The position numbers and the translations under genes were made by a program. Under the pieces are notes generated by a model. The model did no database searches and had not been told where the DNA came from. It saw only the letters and a program-made list of their open reading frames with translations. Positions 13,712 through 27,246 of a stretch of 64,000 bases of DNA are shown one piece after another. Every line of letters starts with the position of its first letter. The stretch's first letter is position 1. Source of the DNA: Spirodela intermedia (lineage: Eukaryota; Streptophyta; Magnoliopsida; Alismatales; Araceae); the NCBI GenBank assembly GCA_902729315.2, contig LR746264.1, positions 3,914,378-3,978,377 of the forward strand, in the 5' to 3' direction.

Positions 13712-13965
13712 GCATAGGTCTTGGGTGCTAGGGCCCCTCCTGGTCATTACACCTCGTGGGTGACCATTGTCCCTTTTAGGTAGCAGTTGCTGTTGACTTA
13801 AGTATTTTACATTACTTTCACTTGTTGCGGTAGTCATTGGGGCTGCCGGTGTACGTATATCAGGTGAGGGCAACTCTCCACTTGCTCCTACTCATGCACC
13901 ATCAGTCACGTATTCAGTCACATACTTGGGTTCTTACTTTAGTGTGGGACTGTAGTTGTGTCGAG
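13712..13965 (-). repeat. Candidate 3' LTR remnant of the gypsy element
   Basis: It shares an ordered set of words with 19050-19308 on the same strand: GGGTGACCATTGT, then GTAGC/GTAGCC, CACTTGTTG, TGTA..ATATCA, ATTTGCTCC/CTTGCTCC, TTGGGTTCT against TTAGGTTCTCA, and TTTAGTGTGGGA against TTAGTGTAGGAA. Divergence is high. Ends were not defined to the base and no target-site duplication was established. Confidence 0.5.
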
Positions 13966-16900
13966 TTTAACAACCAAGAGCTTATAGACTTACCTTGTTA
14001 AGTGAGCATCATTGTCAGAAATGATGACTTGGGATAGGCTCCAATTCTTGACAACATAGTTAAATATTAACTGAGCCGCATCCTCAATCATAGAGTGATG
14101 ATTTGTTAACATGAAGATCTCATATTTTGATAGCTTGTCAATGATCACCAAGATGCTATCACTTATTTCTTCTTGGGGAGACGCATGATAAAGTCTTAAT
14201 GGTGTACCATGATACCTCCTCCAGGTTAAGTAGTAGTTGTAGGAGGACTACTTATCATTGACACTCCATGTTGTCTCATTGGCAAATGATGCATGATTCC
14301 ACATAAGCTTTTCACATTCTTCTCCAGTCCTAGATAAAAGTAAACCTACTAAGCACCACTAGTGTCCATTGTTGTATTAGGTGCCTCAACCATAATATAT
14401 CATATGCCTCTACAATTAATGAATATCAGAAGTTCCTAGCAATCAAAAAGTATACTCGATATCCTCTAATGTGCATAATGTCATCATTTGGTTAATAATG
14501 CCCTATTATGCATTTTTAAATTCAGTTCAAGCATTTGTATGCATGGGTATTCTTTGCGCATCCCATCTAGACCTTGAATAAATTTTGTCATGGTACTACT
14601 TCTACTCATTACATTCAAACTTGTAGCCATGGCCAATCTTCTCAATATTTGCGACCATGTTTTATTCTAAGTTTTGTGTTGAATTCTCAAGTTGTATTGT
14701 GTCAAACATTGTAACTATCTTGCTTGTTTTGCCATCAATCTAGGTTGTGTCGAAGTAGTTTGCCATCATATTATCTATATAGATCATGAAGTGATTTCTC
14801 AATTAGTAGTGTCTCCATATTTTGAAATAGTGAATGATGGTGATCATCTCCCTTTTATGAATTGGGTAATTATGTTTCTGTTGAATTTTTTACTCTTGAA
14901 GGAAATAATATGTGATTTTTTGTTAAGGACACTGCAAATGTTATTAATACTAATGATGATGTTTATGTGCACGATAAATGATTTGATGAAGTTAGGCTTG
15001 GAGGATTGACTCAGTCGCAATGGCTCTCCCTTTAATGTTGAGAATGCTCCTGCATATTGTTCTATCCATCTCCATTGTTCCTTTAAACATGCAATTATTA
15101 GCCATTAAGTGATTGTCTTCACCTTTTAATGATTCATCCACACCCTTTATTTGTCAATAAAATGTCTTAAGAAGTTTATTTATATTAGTGCAAATAAATG
15201 CATCATTAGGTTTAAATATAGGCTATGTTGACCTATATTTGTAGGTACTTCATATGCTTTTACATGTTACAATTATAAACCAAGATGTCATCTAGTTAGA
15301 CAACTATAAAGGCATCTAAGCACAACTGAAAAGTAATATTTATTAAATTATAGAATGTAGTCAAGACATTAATTAGCCCATAGGACGTCACTGTGAGTTT
15401 AAACCTATCCTATTATATATGCCATCTTTGGTTTGTCACTTTCTTTAATTCAAACTTGGTGGTATTTGTTCTTGAAGTCAAACTTTGAGAAGTCTTAGAC
15501 TACTTCTTAATGTTCAAAAAGATCATTTGCATTTGATATTGAGTATATGTTGCAAATTGTACATTTATTCAAGGTACAGTAATCTATAGCCCTAAGATTT
15601 TGTCCTTATTTTTCTAAGACAACATGAGGGCATCAAATAGTGATTTGGACAATTATATGTGTCCCACTTACAACAACACTTAGATCCACTGCTAGAGCTC
15701 ATCTAAGTGCTGCAAACACATCTTCTATAGTGCCCAAACTGACAAGTTTGAACATGGTACCAAGTCAATGGTGTGAACTATCTCCTGTCGTGGTAGAAGT
15801 TTAAGGGGAATTAGTTTGGTGGTCAATGCACTTGACACTCATTGGCACCTCATCAAGTTGGAGCTCCTATGTTACTAGACATAGTGTTAGTAGAAAAGTC
15901 TTATCTTCACATTTAACCCCTCGTACATCTATAGCACTAAGATCAACCCTTCTACTAAGTCTCATCTCCACATGAAGTTGCTTGTGGCTTTGTTACCCGT
16001 CATGGCCACCACTAGCTCTCCATTAATTTATGTCTTGATGATGATTAATTTTATTTTCTTGATTCATTATAATTCCTATGAATAAAGATTGTTTAACAAT
16101 TCAAATTGGTCATCTCTACATTCTATCTCTAGTTATTTTTTTCCATATGAGCTGATTATTTTTTATTCGTCACCCTAATTAATTGAGGTCATTTGTTGCT
16201 CTACATGTTGGGGAAGTCTCTTTATTGATGTGGTCTTTTAAAATTGAAGTATCTCATTTTGTGGAGCTAAGTTGTCATCTCTATAAGTCAAGGTGGAGTG
16301 AGGGGAGTTAAGATCTAGTTTTCATTGTGTCATCTACCTCATCCTAAAGATCGTTTTACTATGTGGCCACTACCTCGGTTCCTCTTATTCCTATTTGGTA
16401 TGAGTGGCCCCAAAATAAAATAGCTGACTACTTTATTTTGGGGCCAAATAATCTACTAGTGACTCAATTATAGCATAAAATATTTCAAGATCTTAAGTAC
16501 CTCTATCTACTTCTGCATGAGCTTATGATTGGAATCTAAAGAGGAAGAAGTAGTGATGATTACTCTCTCATATTTCTCAATATCAAACATGAGGGTACTA
16601 AAAGCTCACAATATAATCACTGATTGACTTAATGTGTTTGAAGGATATCATGTCATCAACTGCAACATCTACTCTATTTACTAGCTTGAAATAGTGCTTG
16701 AATTATGCCTTGTAGTCCTGCAATTCTTAGGTGGATCTCCTCTTCGTGAATGGCACAAGATCTTTATATTTCACTCTTGGTCATTATGTCTTCCAAGTTC
16801 ATGATTTTCTAGGTATTCTTTGATGTCTCAAATAAGTTTTTAACTTTTGATGCATCACAAGTACTTACAAACAATCTAGAGTTATGTCCTCAATAATGAC

Positions 16901-19049
16901 ACATAGTAGGTTTTGATATATACAATAAAATATTTATTTCTAAATTATTCTTGAATGAGTTAAAACATAATTCATCTATATATATCACGATTTAGTTCAT
17001 CACGAGAAAAATAATATTGATAAATATTAATTTATATATATTGATGATATATTATATGATTCTATGACTAACAATGAATCCAAAGAGTACATCCTAGTGA
17101 TAATATTTTATATTAAAGTAATGTAACATAATATTATTTGAATATAAGTGCATTATAATGTGTTAACATGATGTGACGAAGTCTCACATATATTCTAAAA
17201 AATTAAAGTCAGAAGTGAGATTTAAATGCAGTACTTGAGTAATCTGAAGAATAAACCATCAATATGAAAAATATTTAAAATATCTAAAACACATAATTTC
17301 ATATATGAGATTTGAACTCAAGAAGTAAGCCTAACAAAAGTAGGAAAAATGATAGTTGAATTATTTAAATAAAAATATGGGCAAAATTTAAATTATTAGT
17401 ACTATAACAATGCGTGAAAAGTTGGTTGAGATATCTAAAGTAAAAATATATGATTAATAACTGAAGTAAAACTCGAACTCAAAATCCACAAGGTAGTTAA
17501 ATAGAATCATTCATGAAAAGTAATAAAGAAGGTAGAGTAATCATCATTATTTAATCTATATGTTGACACATCAAATTTTTACATATAAAAAATAAAATGA
17601 CAAAATAAAAATGATCAAACTTCAACTTAGTATCATGTGAAAGATCAATCATTAAAGTTAAACATATCTTTAAATAAAAATTTCAAAGACCACTTATGAG
17701 AAACCCACATGTTTCGAAGTAAATAAAAACTCAAGGTCAGCCTCACACACTTTAGACATGTTATTAGAATTCATAAATTATAAGATAGATTCAATGACAA
17801 TATCCTAGTTTGATCTTGAAGATAGTATGTATGTTGATCAGCTAAGTAACTTCAGACATAATATTAAAGATATTGTACCTACAAACTAGAAGATATAAGC
17901 ATAAGTATGACTAAAGGTTAGAAGCCTGAATTATAAATAGTAACTCCTCAGTAGAAGATGTAGACTAAAGACAAACTAAACGATCTCCTTTGACTAAGAT
18001 TATAAAAGAAGAAATATTTGTAGATCATATATAAATCTTCAAACAAGATATTGTGAACAACTATCACTACAGTAGAAAGTTTAGAAATGAAAAATAGTTG
18101 GAGGTCACTAAAGCACTACTAGAGCAACTAAAAGATACTCAAATTAATATGATTTTTTTTATATGCTAAAATAATATGGATCCATTGAAATATAAATAGA
18201 GTGAGTTGAAAAAAAATGAAGTTAATATTGAATGAATAAATAATTCATCTATATCACTCACACAAGCTCATGAAGAAGAATCATTCAACATTCTACAACA
18301 AAGTGACCATGTACTTCAAAGAAGGAATCAAAACTTTATTTTACTTGATCATATGTGGTAACATACAAATTAAATAGCTACATTAAAGGTTGTCTTTCTC
18401 TATCATGCCTTAAGGTAACTTAATTGGTGAAAAGAGAAAAGGTAAATCAAGACATAAGATGTTGAAAGTCAGATTCTACTTATGAAGGGTGCTGTTTTTT
18501 GAAAATAATTATACCTTAACTTAAGCACATAATGTTGTAAGTCAAAATTTATCTATGAGGGGCAAGATCTCTATAGAGATCAAGTAGTTGTGTTGGGAGA
18601 GTTAAACTCTTGAAATCAATTTTATGTTTATTGAAAAATAGTAAAAATAAGAAGAATCGTCTAATACTAGACATAGCCCAATAAAAGGTAAATTAGTGTA
18701 AAGTCTCTATCTACCATCACTAAGACTAAGAGAGAAAGAAATTAAAGGAAATATATGACTTAGATAAAACTCATAAGTTAAGTTGCATATATACTTCGTA
18801 GATTGTGTTAGAATGTGTGTTGACACATAAAAAATTAATTTAATCTCCTTCTTGGTATTTCACTTAACCACTATTACACACTTGCTTAATTGTATACATT
18901 GGGGCATCTTCTTATTCCCTCAGCTAACCTTTCATTCATATTTACATAAATAGAGAGCACCATAGAAGCTAATATAAAAAAGGTTCATGATCTTTCCAAC
19001 TAGTGGGGCACTCTATATATATTGTGAGGGGCCCTCTTAGTTGTTACTT

Positions 19050-19308
19050 ATAATGGGTGACCATTGTTCCTATTTGGTAGCCATTGGGCATTATCTTGAG
19101 CATCCCACTACTTGTTGGCATCACTTCATTTGTTGTGTCAATTGTTATGATTACTAGTGCATCAAGATATACATTCATGTCATTGTATAAGAGCGGGCCT
19201 ACATTTGCTCCAACTTGTGCATTGGCAGTCATGTGATCAATCATATGCTTAGGTTCTCATCTTAGTGTAGGAATGTTAATATCTCCTTTGTGTTGGGTTT
19301 GATGTGAC
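19050..19308 (-). repeat. Candidate 5' LTR remnant of the gypsy element
   Basis: Partner of the repeat at 13712-13965, in direct orientation about 5.3 kb away. In minus-strand orientation it would be the upstream LTR. The gag region should lie between it and 15.5 kb, but that part is too AT-rich and too broken to read. Confidence 0.5.
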
Positions 19309-19310
19309 TA

Positions 19311-22265
19311 AGTGAAGTATTAAGAGGGAGGGGGAGGTGAATTAATATCTTACATTTTTCTTTTAGACTTATATTAATATTATAATATTATATTTGTGTG
19401 TACGTGTCAAAACATATTATAACACAATCTCTTAGACTTATATGAAGATTCACTTAAGTCACTTCTTTTTTTATCACAAGATCAGTCTAGTCTCTCTCTC
19501 TCACTTGTGACTATATGAAACACAAAGGTTTTCATGTTGATTCACCTTTCACTGTGCTACATCAATTCTCATAATATTTACTTATTAGATTTCACTATTT
19601 CTTTTTAGAAATACAATTATTTTCACTAGATTAACAGTTCAAACACTTTTATTTGATATCTAGATATATCGTACCCCTCATAGATAGATATTGACTCTCA
19701 AAATCAAATGCCTAAGTTAATACATAATATTTCTAAGAGAACAACATTGTCCACAAGTAGTTTTCAACTTTAAACATCTCATGTCTTAGCTTAACCCTCT
19801 CTCAACTCACCATTTAGATTATCTTAGGACTTGATAGAGAAAGACAACCTTCATTATGATTGATTGACTCATAGATCATCACAAATAAGTTGTAAGATGA
19901 TGTTTTTGATTCTCTCTTTGAGAGAAGTAATTACTTTTTTGTAGAAGATGGAGTAGGTTCTTCTCGAGCTTTAGTGAATGATATTATGTAAGCTTGTAAC
20001 TTATATTCAACATAAAGTCATCATAGAGAACATCAAGTTATTTGTAAATCTTCCTAGCTACTCAAGTTGTCTTAAATTAGAAATCTGAAGGATTTAGCAT
20101 GCTAGTTATGTGAATATTAGTGGAGTTGTTTGCACTATGAGCTTTACAAAGTGTGTGTAGTGATACTGTAGAGGCATTAACCACTAGCCCACTTCCACAT
20201 GAAAAGAGGTCCTAGAGAAATAATTCAAATGATTTTTTGGGGAACATTGGGCTGTCAAATGACAACATCTTTTTCAAAAACAAAGAATGAGGTAGTCAAC
20301 CTAACTTCACCACAATAGGATGGAAAAGTTCAAAAGTAGCTGGGCCATTAGGGGTTGGACCAATGACTCAAAGTAGAAACAATGGAAAACTCAAAGAATA
20401 ATGGACAGCTTATAAGACCACCAAGATTTGAAGGAGAGAGCAAGATGTTGTTACAAAGTTTCCTCATAGTCCTAGAGATTAGTTGTCTCAAATTAGCCAC
20501 CCCCAATTTCTCCAAAAGAGTCTCCACCAGATCTCTTTTGTTTCCCTCTTGTATCACACAATAATCTCTCTCTCTCTCCTTCCCCCCTCCTCTCTCTCTC
20601 TCATTTCTCTAGTTTGTTATCAATCTCACTGTAGTTTAGGGTCTTCATGGTTAATTTTGACAACAACTATCATCATTTTCTAGTCTCCCTTTTGTATCTC
20701 CCTGCTTCAATATTGAGGTATGTATAAGATACCCAAGGACAAAGAATTATTAGAAGATTAGATGTAAGATGGAGATAAAACACTTGAAATTTCCTTTTAG
20801 TTTCTAGTTATTTCATAAAAGTGATGATCTCCATGTTTAGAAAATGAATCTTCAAAATGATTAGCGACATCTTGAGTATGTCTTCAAGACATGTTCTTCA
20901 CTCAAGAGGCATGTACATTCTAGTTCTCAATATACGATAATAAACTTTGGTTGACTTTAAAGATCTTAAATACTTGAGTCACTTTTTTCCTTGGGTTAAA
21001 AAATATGTGGAAATTGACAATTCAATTCTTGAACCAATTAAAAAGATTTGAACTAACTTTATTCTTCTTGAAAAACATACGAAGTAACATAAGTCTACCA
21101 TAAAGCTAATATGTTAATCCATTATATAAGAAATAGCAACACATGAATATAAAGTAGAAGACATATGTTATGGTCATTTTTAAACTCATTAAATATGATT
21201 TATTTAAAGTAGCCACGCATATAAGCAACACATGCCTTTTGATGTAATTGGGAATCCTTAGGACCCTTTATTTTTAGCCTCTTTTGAAAAAAAAATCTAT
21301 AAAGAGAGTGGCTAATTTTTTGTTTTATATCTCTTATGATATAAAAGAGTCAACTCCTTTTTGAGTTTGAAGCTTTAGTCTATCTATGTTTAAGATCGAC
21401 TCGATTTTAGAGAGTTTCCCATTGAATAAATCAATGTTTAACTCTTTTAATGGGATAAACTATGTCATGGGTTGGCACATTAAATGGTACATACCAATCA
21501 TACACAAATGAACCCTTTCGATGCCTCATATTGTGGTTGACAATTGGTTTTTTCTTTTCTAAAAAGTTTATATGTACATGGTTCAAATTTTACCTAATTC
21601 ATCAAGAGGTATTTTGGTTGTTTTTCGAAGATCATTTGAATTCAATAAGCCTTAGAAAATAAAAATGTCATCTAAAGATAATGAATATGGGACTAATTTT
21701 TTACATAATTACAATGAATTACTTTCAAACTTTGTGCTTTCACTTTTCTGTGGAAAGGGGGAGTCAACTCACTTTCCAATATTTTCATATATAGGAAATT
21801 AGTTGACTCTCCTAATAAGAAGTCTCCAACACCCTTTTGATACAAACTGCAAATAAAATAAACACGTATATAATTAATTATAAAATATTATATATATATA
21901 TATATATCTATTTAATTTAATATAATATTAAACACTAAGTAGTTCTGGATGAAAAAACAGTGTCTATTTGTAATATATCTGTTCAAATGAAATTATATAT
22001 AGGCGGCAAATATTTGAAAAATTCGAATCTGGATCTTCCCGGTGAGGCCCGCGATTCGAGTTCCGTTGGCCGCGGCACCGCCTTCTTATCTACTCCTCGT
22101 AGCCCTTTCCCCATGTGACCGCCATGCCTCGTCAGGCGTGGCGTTCGCTTGGTTTGCCACGTGGTATCAGCCCCGTTTCCCTCGGGATCGGGTTATCGTT
22201 TAATACGCAATGCGTTGACACAGTAGAAGGTCAAATAAATAGTTCCTTAAAACTTTGAGGGTATT
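19311..22265. other. AT-rich intergenic stretch
   Basis: No protein domain, RNA gene or long repeat is recognisable. Open frames are short (under 70 codons) and low-complexity. There is a CT-rich patch near 20560-20610 and a short TA run near 21890-21907. At about 22020 the composition changes abruptly to GC-rich, which fits either a promoter-proximal zone or an insertion boundary. Confidence 0.6.
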
Positions 22266-22269
22266 TGAG

Positions 22270-22805
22270 TACACCAATAAGTATCCGTTTAGGAATGAGG
22301 ACGTTTGAATTTTGGTAATGCGGAATGGGTCGTCTCCAACCCTAGATCCAGACGCTGTGGGCCCATTAAGACGGGAATGCGTTGGCAAGTAGGGCACCAA
22401 TAAGTATCCGTTTAGGACAAAGGATAGTAACGTGGAAACAGTAGAAGGGTTTGGCTTATCCTCTGCCATAGATCCTGACGATGTGGGCCCATTACGAGGG
22501 GAAACAGTAGAAGGCCAGATAAATAATTCCTCAAAAATTACATATTTCATTTAAATAATATTAATTGATGATTTTTATGACGATATACCAATAAGTATCC
22601 GTTTAAAACTGAAGGACAGTGAATAAACCCTTAAAATATCTATTTATTAAAAAATATGAATTGGCGATTTTTTTAATGAGGATATATCAATAAGTATCCT
22701 TTTAGGAAGGAGGGATGGTGACGTAGAGAGGATATCGGTTCGGTAATGGGGCATGGGTCATCCTCTGCCATAGGTCCAGAGGGGGGTGGGCCCATTAAGA
22801 CGATA
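22270..22805. repeat. Irregular cluster of a composite repeated motif
   Basis: The word CCAATAAGTATCCGTTTAGG (or a close variant) starts near 22275, 22399, 22587 and 22685. A second word, roughly GATCC.GACG.TGTGGGCCCAT, follows near 22345, 22470 and 22780. AACAGTAGAAGG recurs near 22220, 22435 and 22503. The words keep their order but not their spacing, so this is a worn tandem array, not a microsatellite. It lies just upstream of the presumed promoter of the BED/hAT gene. TGGGCCC(A) cores resemble site II (TCP-type) promoter elements. Confidence 0.75.
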
Positions 22806-25707
22806 TCGGGTCTTCGAGGGCCTACTGGGCTCGGGAGTCCATTAAAAATCCAGAAGAGCGGGATTTGAGATGTGGATAGGCCGCCTACTTTCCGTCGTTG
22901 CTGCTGCCCTCCTCGCCCAAATCTAGGGTTTAGGCCCATCGCCGGACGGACCTTTGCCCACCCCGGCGGGGATCGCCGGCGATTCTACAAGCCCGAGCCC
23001 GTCGTCCATTAGCCTGTGGCGTGGTGCTTCTCTGCTCGGCAAGGCCGCGCCTTCGGTTGGGCTGCTTTGGTTGTTGCGTCTCGGTGCAGTCGGTGAAACC
23101 CTGCCGCAGGCCGATCCGCGTCGATCCGGAGGTTGACGGGTGGGTCGCAGCTCGTAACCTCTGACTGCTGGTGAGAACCGCGTTGTTGATCTTGCGGGGG
23201 CCATCTTGTGTTTGAGCGAAAGTTTTCTTGCATGTCTTCTTTTTATGTGTGCTCTCGCCCTCTCCTCTCGTAATCGTATTGTTCTTGCGGGAAACCTCGA
23301 AGGCTCGCTCTTTGATTTCGGTTCTTCTTCCGTTCTCCCTCGTGTTGGCCGGTAAGAAACCTTTGGGGTCGGACCTGTCGTTGAGTTTAACGGGGGAGAT
23401 GGTGTTTTGTTTGGTTCTCGTAATTTTACCTCCTGGCGACTAACTTTCTCACTGTGGATGGGTTTCTTTTCTATGATGGTGGCCTATTGGTTTTCAATGT
23501 TCCCTGGTTAGTCAAATGGCTCTTTCCCGGTTCTTCGTATATAGGAAGAGTGACGTTAGGGTTTGGATACAGTGGGCTTGTTCAGGCCCAGCTCCACTAT
23601 GAGCCCATTTTAAGTGGCTTTGTGGAAAGTTTTTTTCTTCTGTTCAAAGCCCGTGGACAGCTTCCTTCTTCGTTTGGGCGTTTCGAAAATCGGCTCCAGT
23701 GACTGTTCTAAGATTCTTCGATACTGCATACGCGGATTGAGTAGTGGTGGGAGGGTCGGTTAGAGACGATTTATAACATTTTGTCATATTCTTCCAATGG
23801 AAGGAAGGAATCTGTCACGATATTCGTTTGAGATAAGACGTATTACTCTAGTTTCTGTCATCAATACGTTAACATGAAAAATTGCTATCTGAGGGATAGA
23901 GTTGGGTCTAAACTTGTTCAAATCTAACTTAGTCTGGCGGATATTAAGGCTCGTGTGACGGATATCCCTTTATGAGAGTATTTTGTGTGTGCTTGGGGTT
24001 TTTCTTATCAAGTTGAGCCCAGTAAGCGATGATTTAACTATGTTGAAGTTGATTGTTGAGGTGTTGGATGGGTTCGTATGATGTGAAAGTTCCTAGTTTT
24101 GTTCAAGCAGTGCTGATTTTGGATATCACTTTAGTGGGTTTTTCAGTTAGGGCTCCATCTGAACTGGTTTGGTTGCTTCTTCTCTTAGTTGGTTAGCTAG
24201 CTTCTGTTAACGTTGAATTGCCAGAATGTTTTTTTTCTCTTCCTCTTCGTGGATGTTTTATCACTCCCGCACCACTAATCCACGATACTCAGTTGATGTG
24301 GATTCCTGTCTCGCAGTTCTGTTTGAGGCCTAAACTAATTATGTTTTGTGCTGAGATTAATTTGTTCGCATGTTTGGCATGATACTTTATGAAGATGTGC
24401 ATTCCAGGTTTTAGAGTTTGTCTTCTATCAGTCATCCCTTGATGTCTCCTATTTACGAATTGCTTCTTCGTGCATGCTCTCTGAAACTGATGTATTTACT
24501 TCCATTGGAAAATTTTCTGTAGCTGCATTTAATTTTTGTACATTCTTTTCAGTGCGAAAATTTCACTTTACCTATCTAGGTACTTTTAATTTTGGGATTA
24601 ATTTTCTTTCTTTGAGGAGTTCACTGAACTTCGATAAGGGCTCAAAGTTAGAACATTGGCTGTTATAATATGGGTTGTCTTCCTTCTCTGTTCAGTCTTG
24701 ATTTCGTGCTGATTTCAACATATTGCTTTTCGGCTTTATTTCATAATTGAGATGCATTTGATGACATCATAATCTGCATTTGGTTCTAATGTTTTGTGGG
24801 TGTTATTACTCCAGGTTATTTCATTTGATTAGGTTCCTTAATTTTCCTGTCGCTATCATTATATATCATAAGGTTTACACTACCTGTAGATATATTTTGG
24901 TTATAAGTAGGTTGATTAAGGCATTAATTTTCTTGGATATCATGTATTCTTTTAAATTTTTCCAACGTTCACTCTTAAGATTACAGAAACGTTGCTATAA
25001 TAGGTAATTTCACTACGGTGTTTTCATTATTTATTTGAATGTTCTGTCTTTACCTACTTGTTACAGTTAGATTCACTGTGCTATCTTACTAGCATTACTC
25101 ACTTTTTGGAGCGTAGAATATCTGACCAATATTGGCTTACTTGTTATGGGATGTCCTACAATGTTTATTTCAGCGAATATAACCTTATTTTTAAGCGAGT
25201 GAATTATTATATATTATTTACTTGGTTTGATCCATCGTCAGCCTCAGCTCCAGACCTTGTTGATGGCACATGCTACAATGCTATTTTATATAGAGCGACC
25301 TTGCACTATCTTCTTTTACCTGGCTTTGTGTTACTATTGTCTTTGTCATGAGCGAGTTACAGGAGTTCCTCTTGTTAGATGATTATCTAATGATCATTGC
25401 CTTTTGCATTGCTGTCATTATTTGTTGGTAGTCTCACGTAGATAGAATATAGCTTCAGTTTTACTGGATGGGTCCTCAAATATGGGGCATAGAGTAGTGT
25501 GCTGTTTTGCATTTTATATGCACCAACTGGTGCCTAGGGATCCATCCAATAGAGAGTGTGTCGTTTGAAGTGGCTCCTGACAGTAGAGGGAAGAATATAT
25601 TTTTCCAATTAAGGAGAGAGAAATCTGGTGAAATGTTGGAAGAAAAACATGGAAATTGAAGGAAAAAAGGTCAGTAGAATAGGAGGCCTGTTCAGGTTTC
25701 GTATTTT

Positions 25708-26065
25708 GTGATGAGAATGCTAATGGTGTTCGTGCTCATATGCACTGTTCTTTTTTCTCTGAAAGCTTGGATTGAATCCTGTGTTTAGTCAATGAGTTCT
25801 TTCTTTTCATCAGTACATGCATTTTGAAATATGCTTTGTGAGGGAAGAAGGCTAAGTTCTTTATGTTTTCCTTCATTTGCAATTTTGTGATGGGAATGCT
25901 ACTGGTGCTCATGCTCGTATGCACTGATGTTTTTTTTTTCTCTGAAAGCTTGCATTGAATCCTTTGTTCAGTCAACTCTCTTTGTCATCTATAGATGCAT
26001 TTTGAGTTATTCTTCGTTAGGGAGGCAGAGTAAGTTGTGTTTTCCTTCATTTGCAATTTTGTGAT
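25708..26065. repeat. Two-copy tandem duplication of about 178 bp
   Basis: Copies at 25708-25885 and 25886-26065 share TTTTGTGATG.GAATGCTA, TATGCACTG, TTTTTTCTCTGAAAGCTTG, ATTGAATCCT, GCATTTTGA and TTTTCCTTCATTTGCAATTT in order. The junction is exact at the shared TTTGTGATG. It lies in the presumed leader intron. Confidence 0.9.
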
Positions 26066-26334
26066 GCATTCCTCAGCAATTAGTTTCAATGTTTGATGTG
26101 CTGGTGTGCTTCAATCGTATCTAGTTCTTACTTATAGCTCAACAATCTTACTTTTACCTTGGATCAAGCATTAAATGTGTGACAACAAGAGTTTAAAATC
26201 ACATTAAAAGTTACTGTTTTGCTTTGAATTATCTCTTTTTTTGTGGGAGGGTGTTGGGTAAGGAGCCAGAATGTTGTCGGAGAGGGGCATGGTGTTGGAG
26301 GGGAAGAGCAGAGGGAGGTTTCTGTCTTGCCAGG

Positions 26335-26609
26335 GAGAGGAGGGGTTTTGCAGAAAGGTTGGAGGATCAGATTGCCCTGGAACTATATATCTACGTTCTT
26401 TAATGTAATGAAGTACTGGGATTTGAAATCTGATTTAGTACATTATTCTAAACAGAAAAAATGATTCTGAGTCCAGGGAATGGAGGGTTTTACAGAAAGG
26501 TTGAAGGATCAGATTTCACCTGGAACTATATCTTTACATTCTGTAATACAGACGAATACTTGCTTGAAAATTCTGATGTGTTAGTGCCCTATTCTAAATA
26601 AAAAAAAGT
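26335..26609. repeat. Two-copy tandem duplication of about 140 bp
   Basis: Copies at 26335-26462 and 26475-26609 share GGGTTTT.CAGAAAGGTTG, AGGATCAGATT, CCTGGAACTATAT, TTCT.TAAT and TATTCTAAA.A in order, with substitutions and indels. It also lies in the presumed leader intron. Confidence 0.88.
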
Positions 26610-27115
26610 ATTATTGTCTCCTTGTCTCGGTTTTCATGATGTTTTCTTAGGCATTACCCAGTCAACAAGATATTAAAGGAGCACAAGGCATTTGGGCTCT
26701 CCTAGATGATATAACTGGAATGTGCTTTGTATTGGTTGTTGCTGTACTTTTACCCCCTTGTTTATTGCCTGAACTATTGGGTTGGGTTCCATATTCAGTG
26801 AGATTGATTATTCAGGTTGATTATTCATACACTTTATTAAAGTGTAATCGTTTAAATTTTACCCTGCAGAAGTCACAGCTTAACCGGTGCTATAATCCAT
26901 GCACTTCAACACATACGCTATAGTCTTGTAAGGTGGTATATGTACAATGATGAATTAACGTTTGGAAACCATATACCACCTGAAAACTTGAAACATTATT
27001 ATGAAAATCCTTAAAGATACTGCAACACATTCACAAATGTGTCAAAATAAAAAAAAATTGTAAGATGTTTGTCTATTGTGGTCTAAAAATGATTCCTTAA
27101 AAATGATTTTTGTGT

Positions 27116-27142
27116 CTATCACCACACCTATTGTGGTGATAG
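27116..27142. repeat. Perfect 11-bp hairpin
   Basis: CTATCACCACA, a five-base loop CCTAT, then TGTGGTGATAG form a perfect inverted repeat. It may be the core of a small palindromic element; the flanking sequence did not reveal terminal repeats. Confidence 0.85.
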
Positions 27143-27246
27143 GTGTTATAGTAGTGCATACAAAATGAATCACTCATGACTACTGTTTAATTCAAATTAG
27201 TTGAAATAAATTTTAATTGATTATGCTATGAGCTAATTTCGTGCAG

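Larger units (their letters stand above)
13700..19310 (-). mobile_element. Degenerate Ty3/gypsy LTR retrotransposon
   Basis: No long frame survives, but reading the minus strand across stops and frameshifts recovers conserved pol blocks in the correct order. Reverse transcriptase at about 15500-15250 shows FSKFDFKNKYHQV and LDDILVYN, the latter being the degenerate form of the YLDDILVYS catalytic box. Integrase follows at about 14340-13985: a CIICQ zinc-finger remnant, then DSILVIIDKLSKY and VVKNWSLSQVIISDNDAH, matching the integrase core of gypsy elements. Integrase stops short of its C-terminal part next to the 3' repeat. Two diverged direct repeats (13712-13965 and 19050-19308) flank the body and may be LTR remnants. 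RT before integrase is the Ty3/gypsy order. The element is dead. RNase H and gag were not recognised. Confidence 0.72.

Noticed and set aside
14692-15009. 105-codon plus-strand frame inside the gypsy body
   Set aside because: Low-complexity Leu/Ile/Met composition in AT-rich DNA and on the strand opposite to the readable pol blocks.
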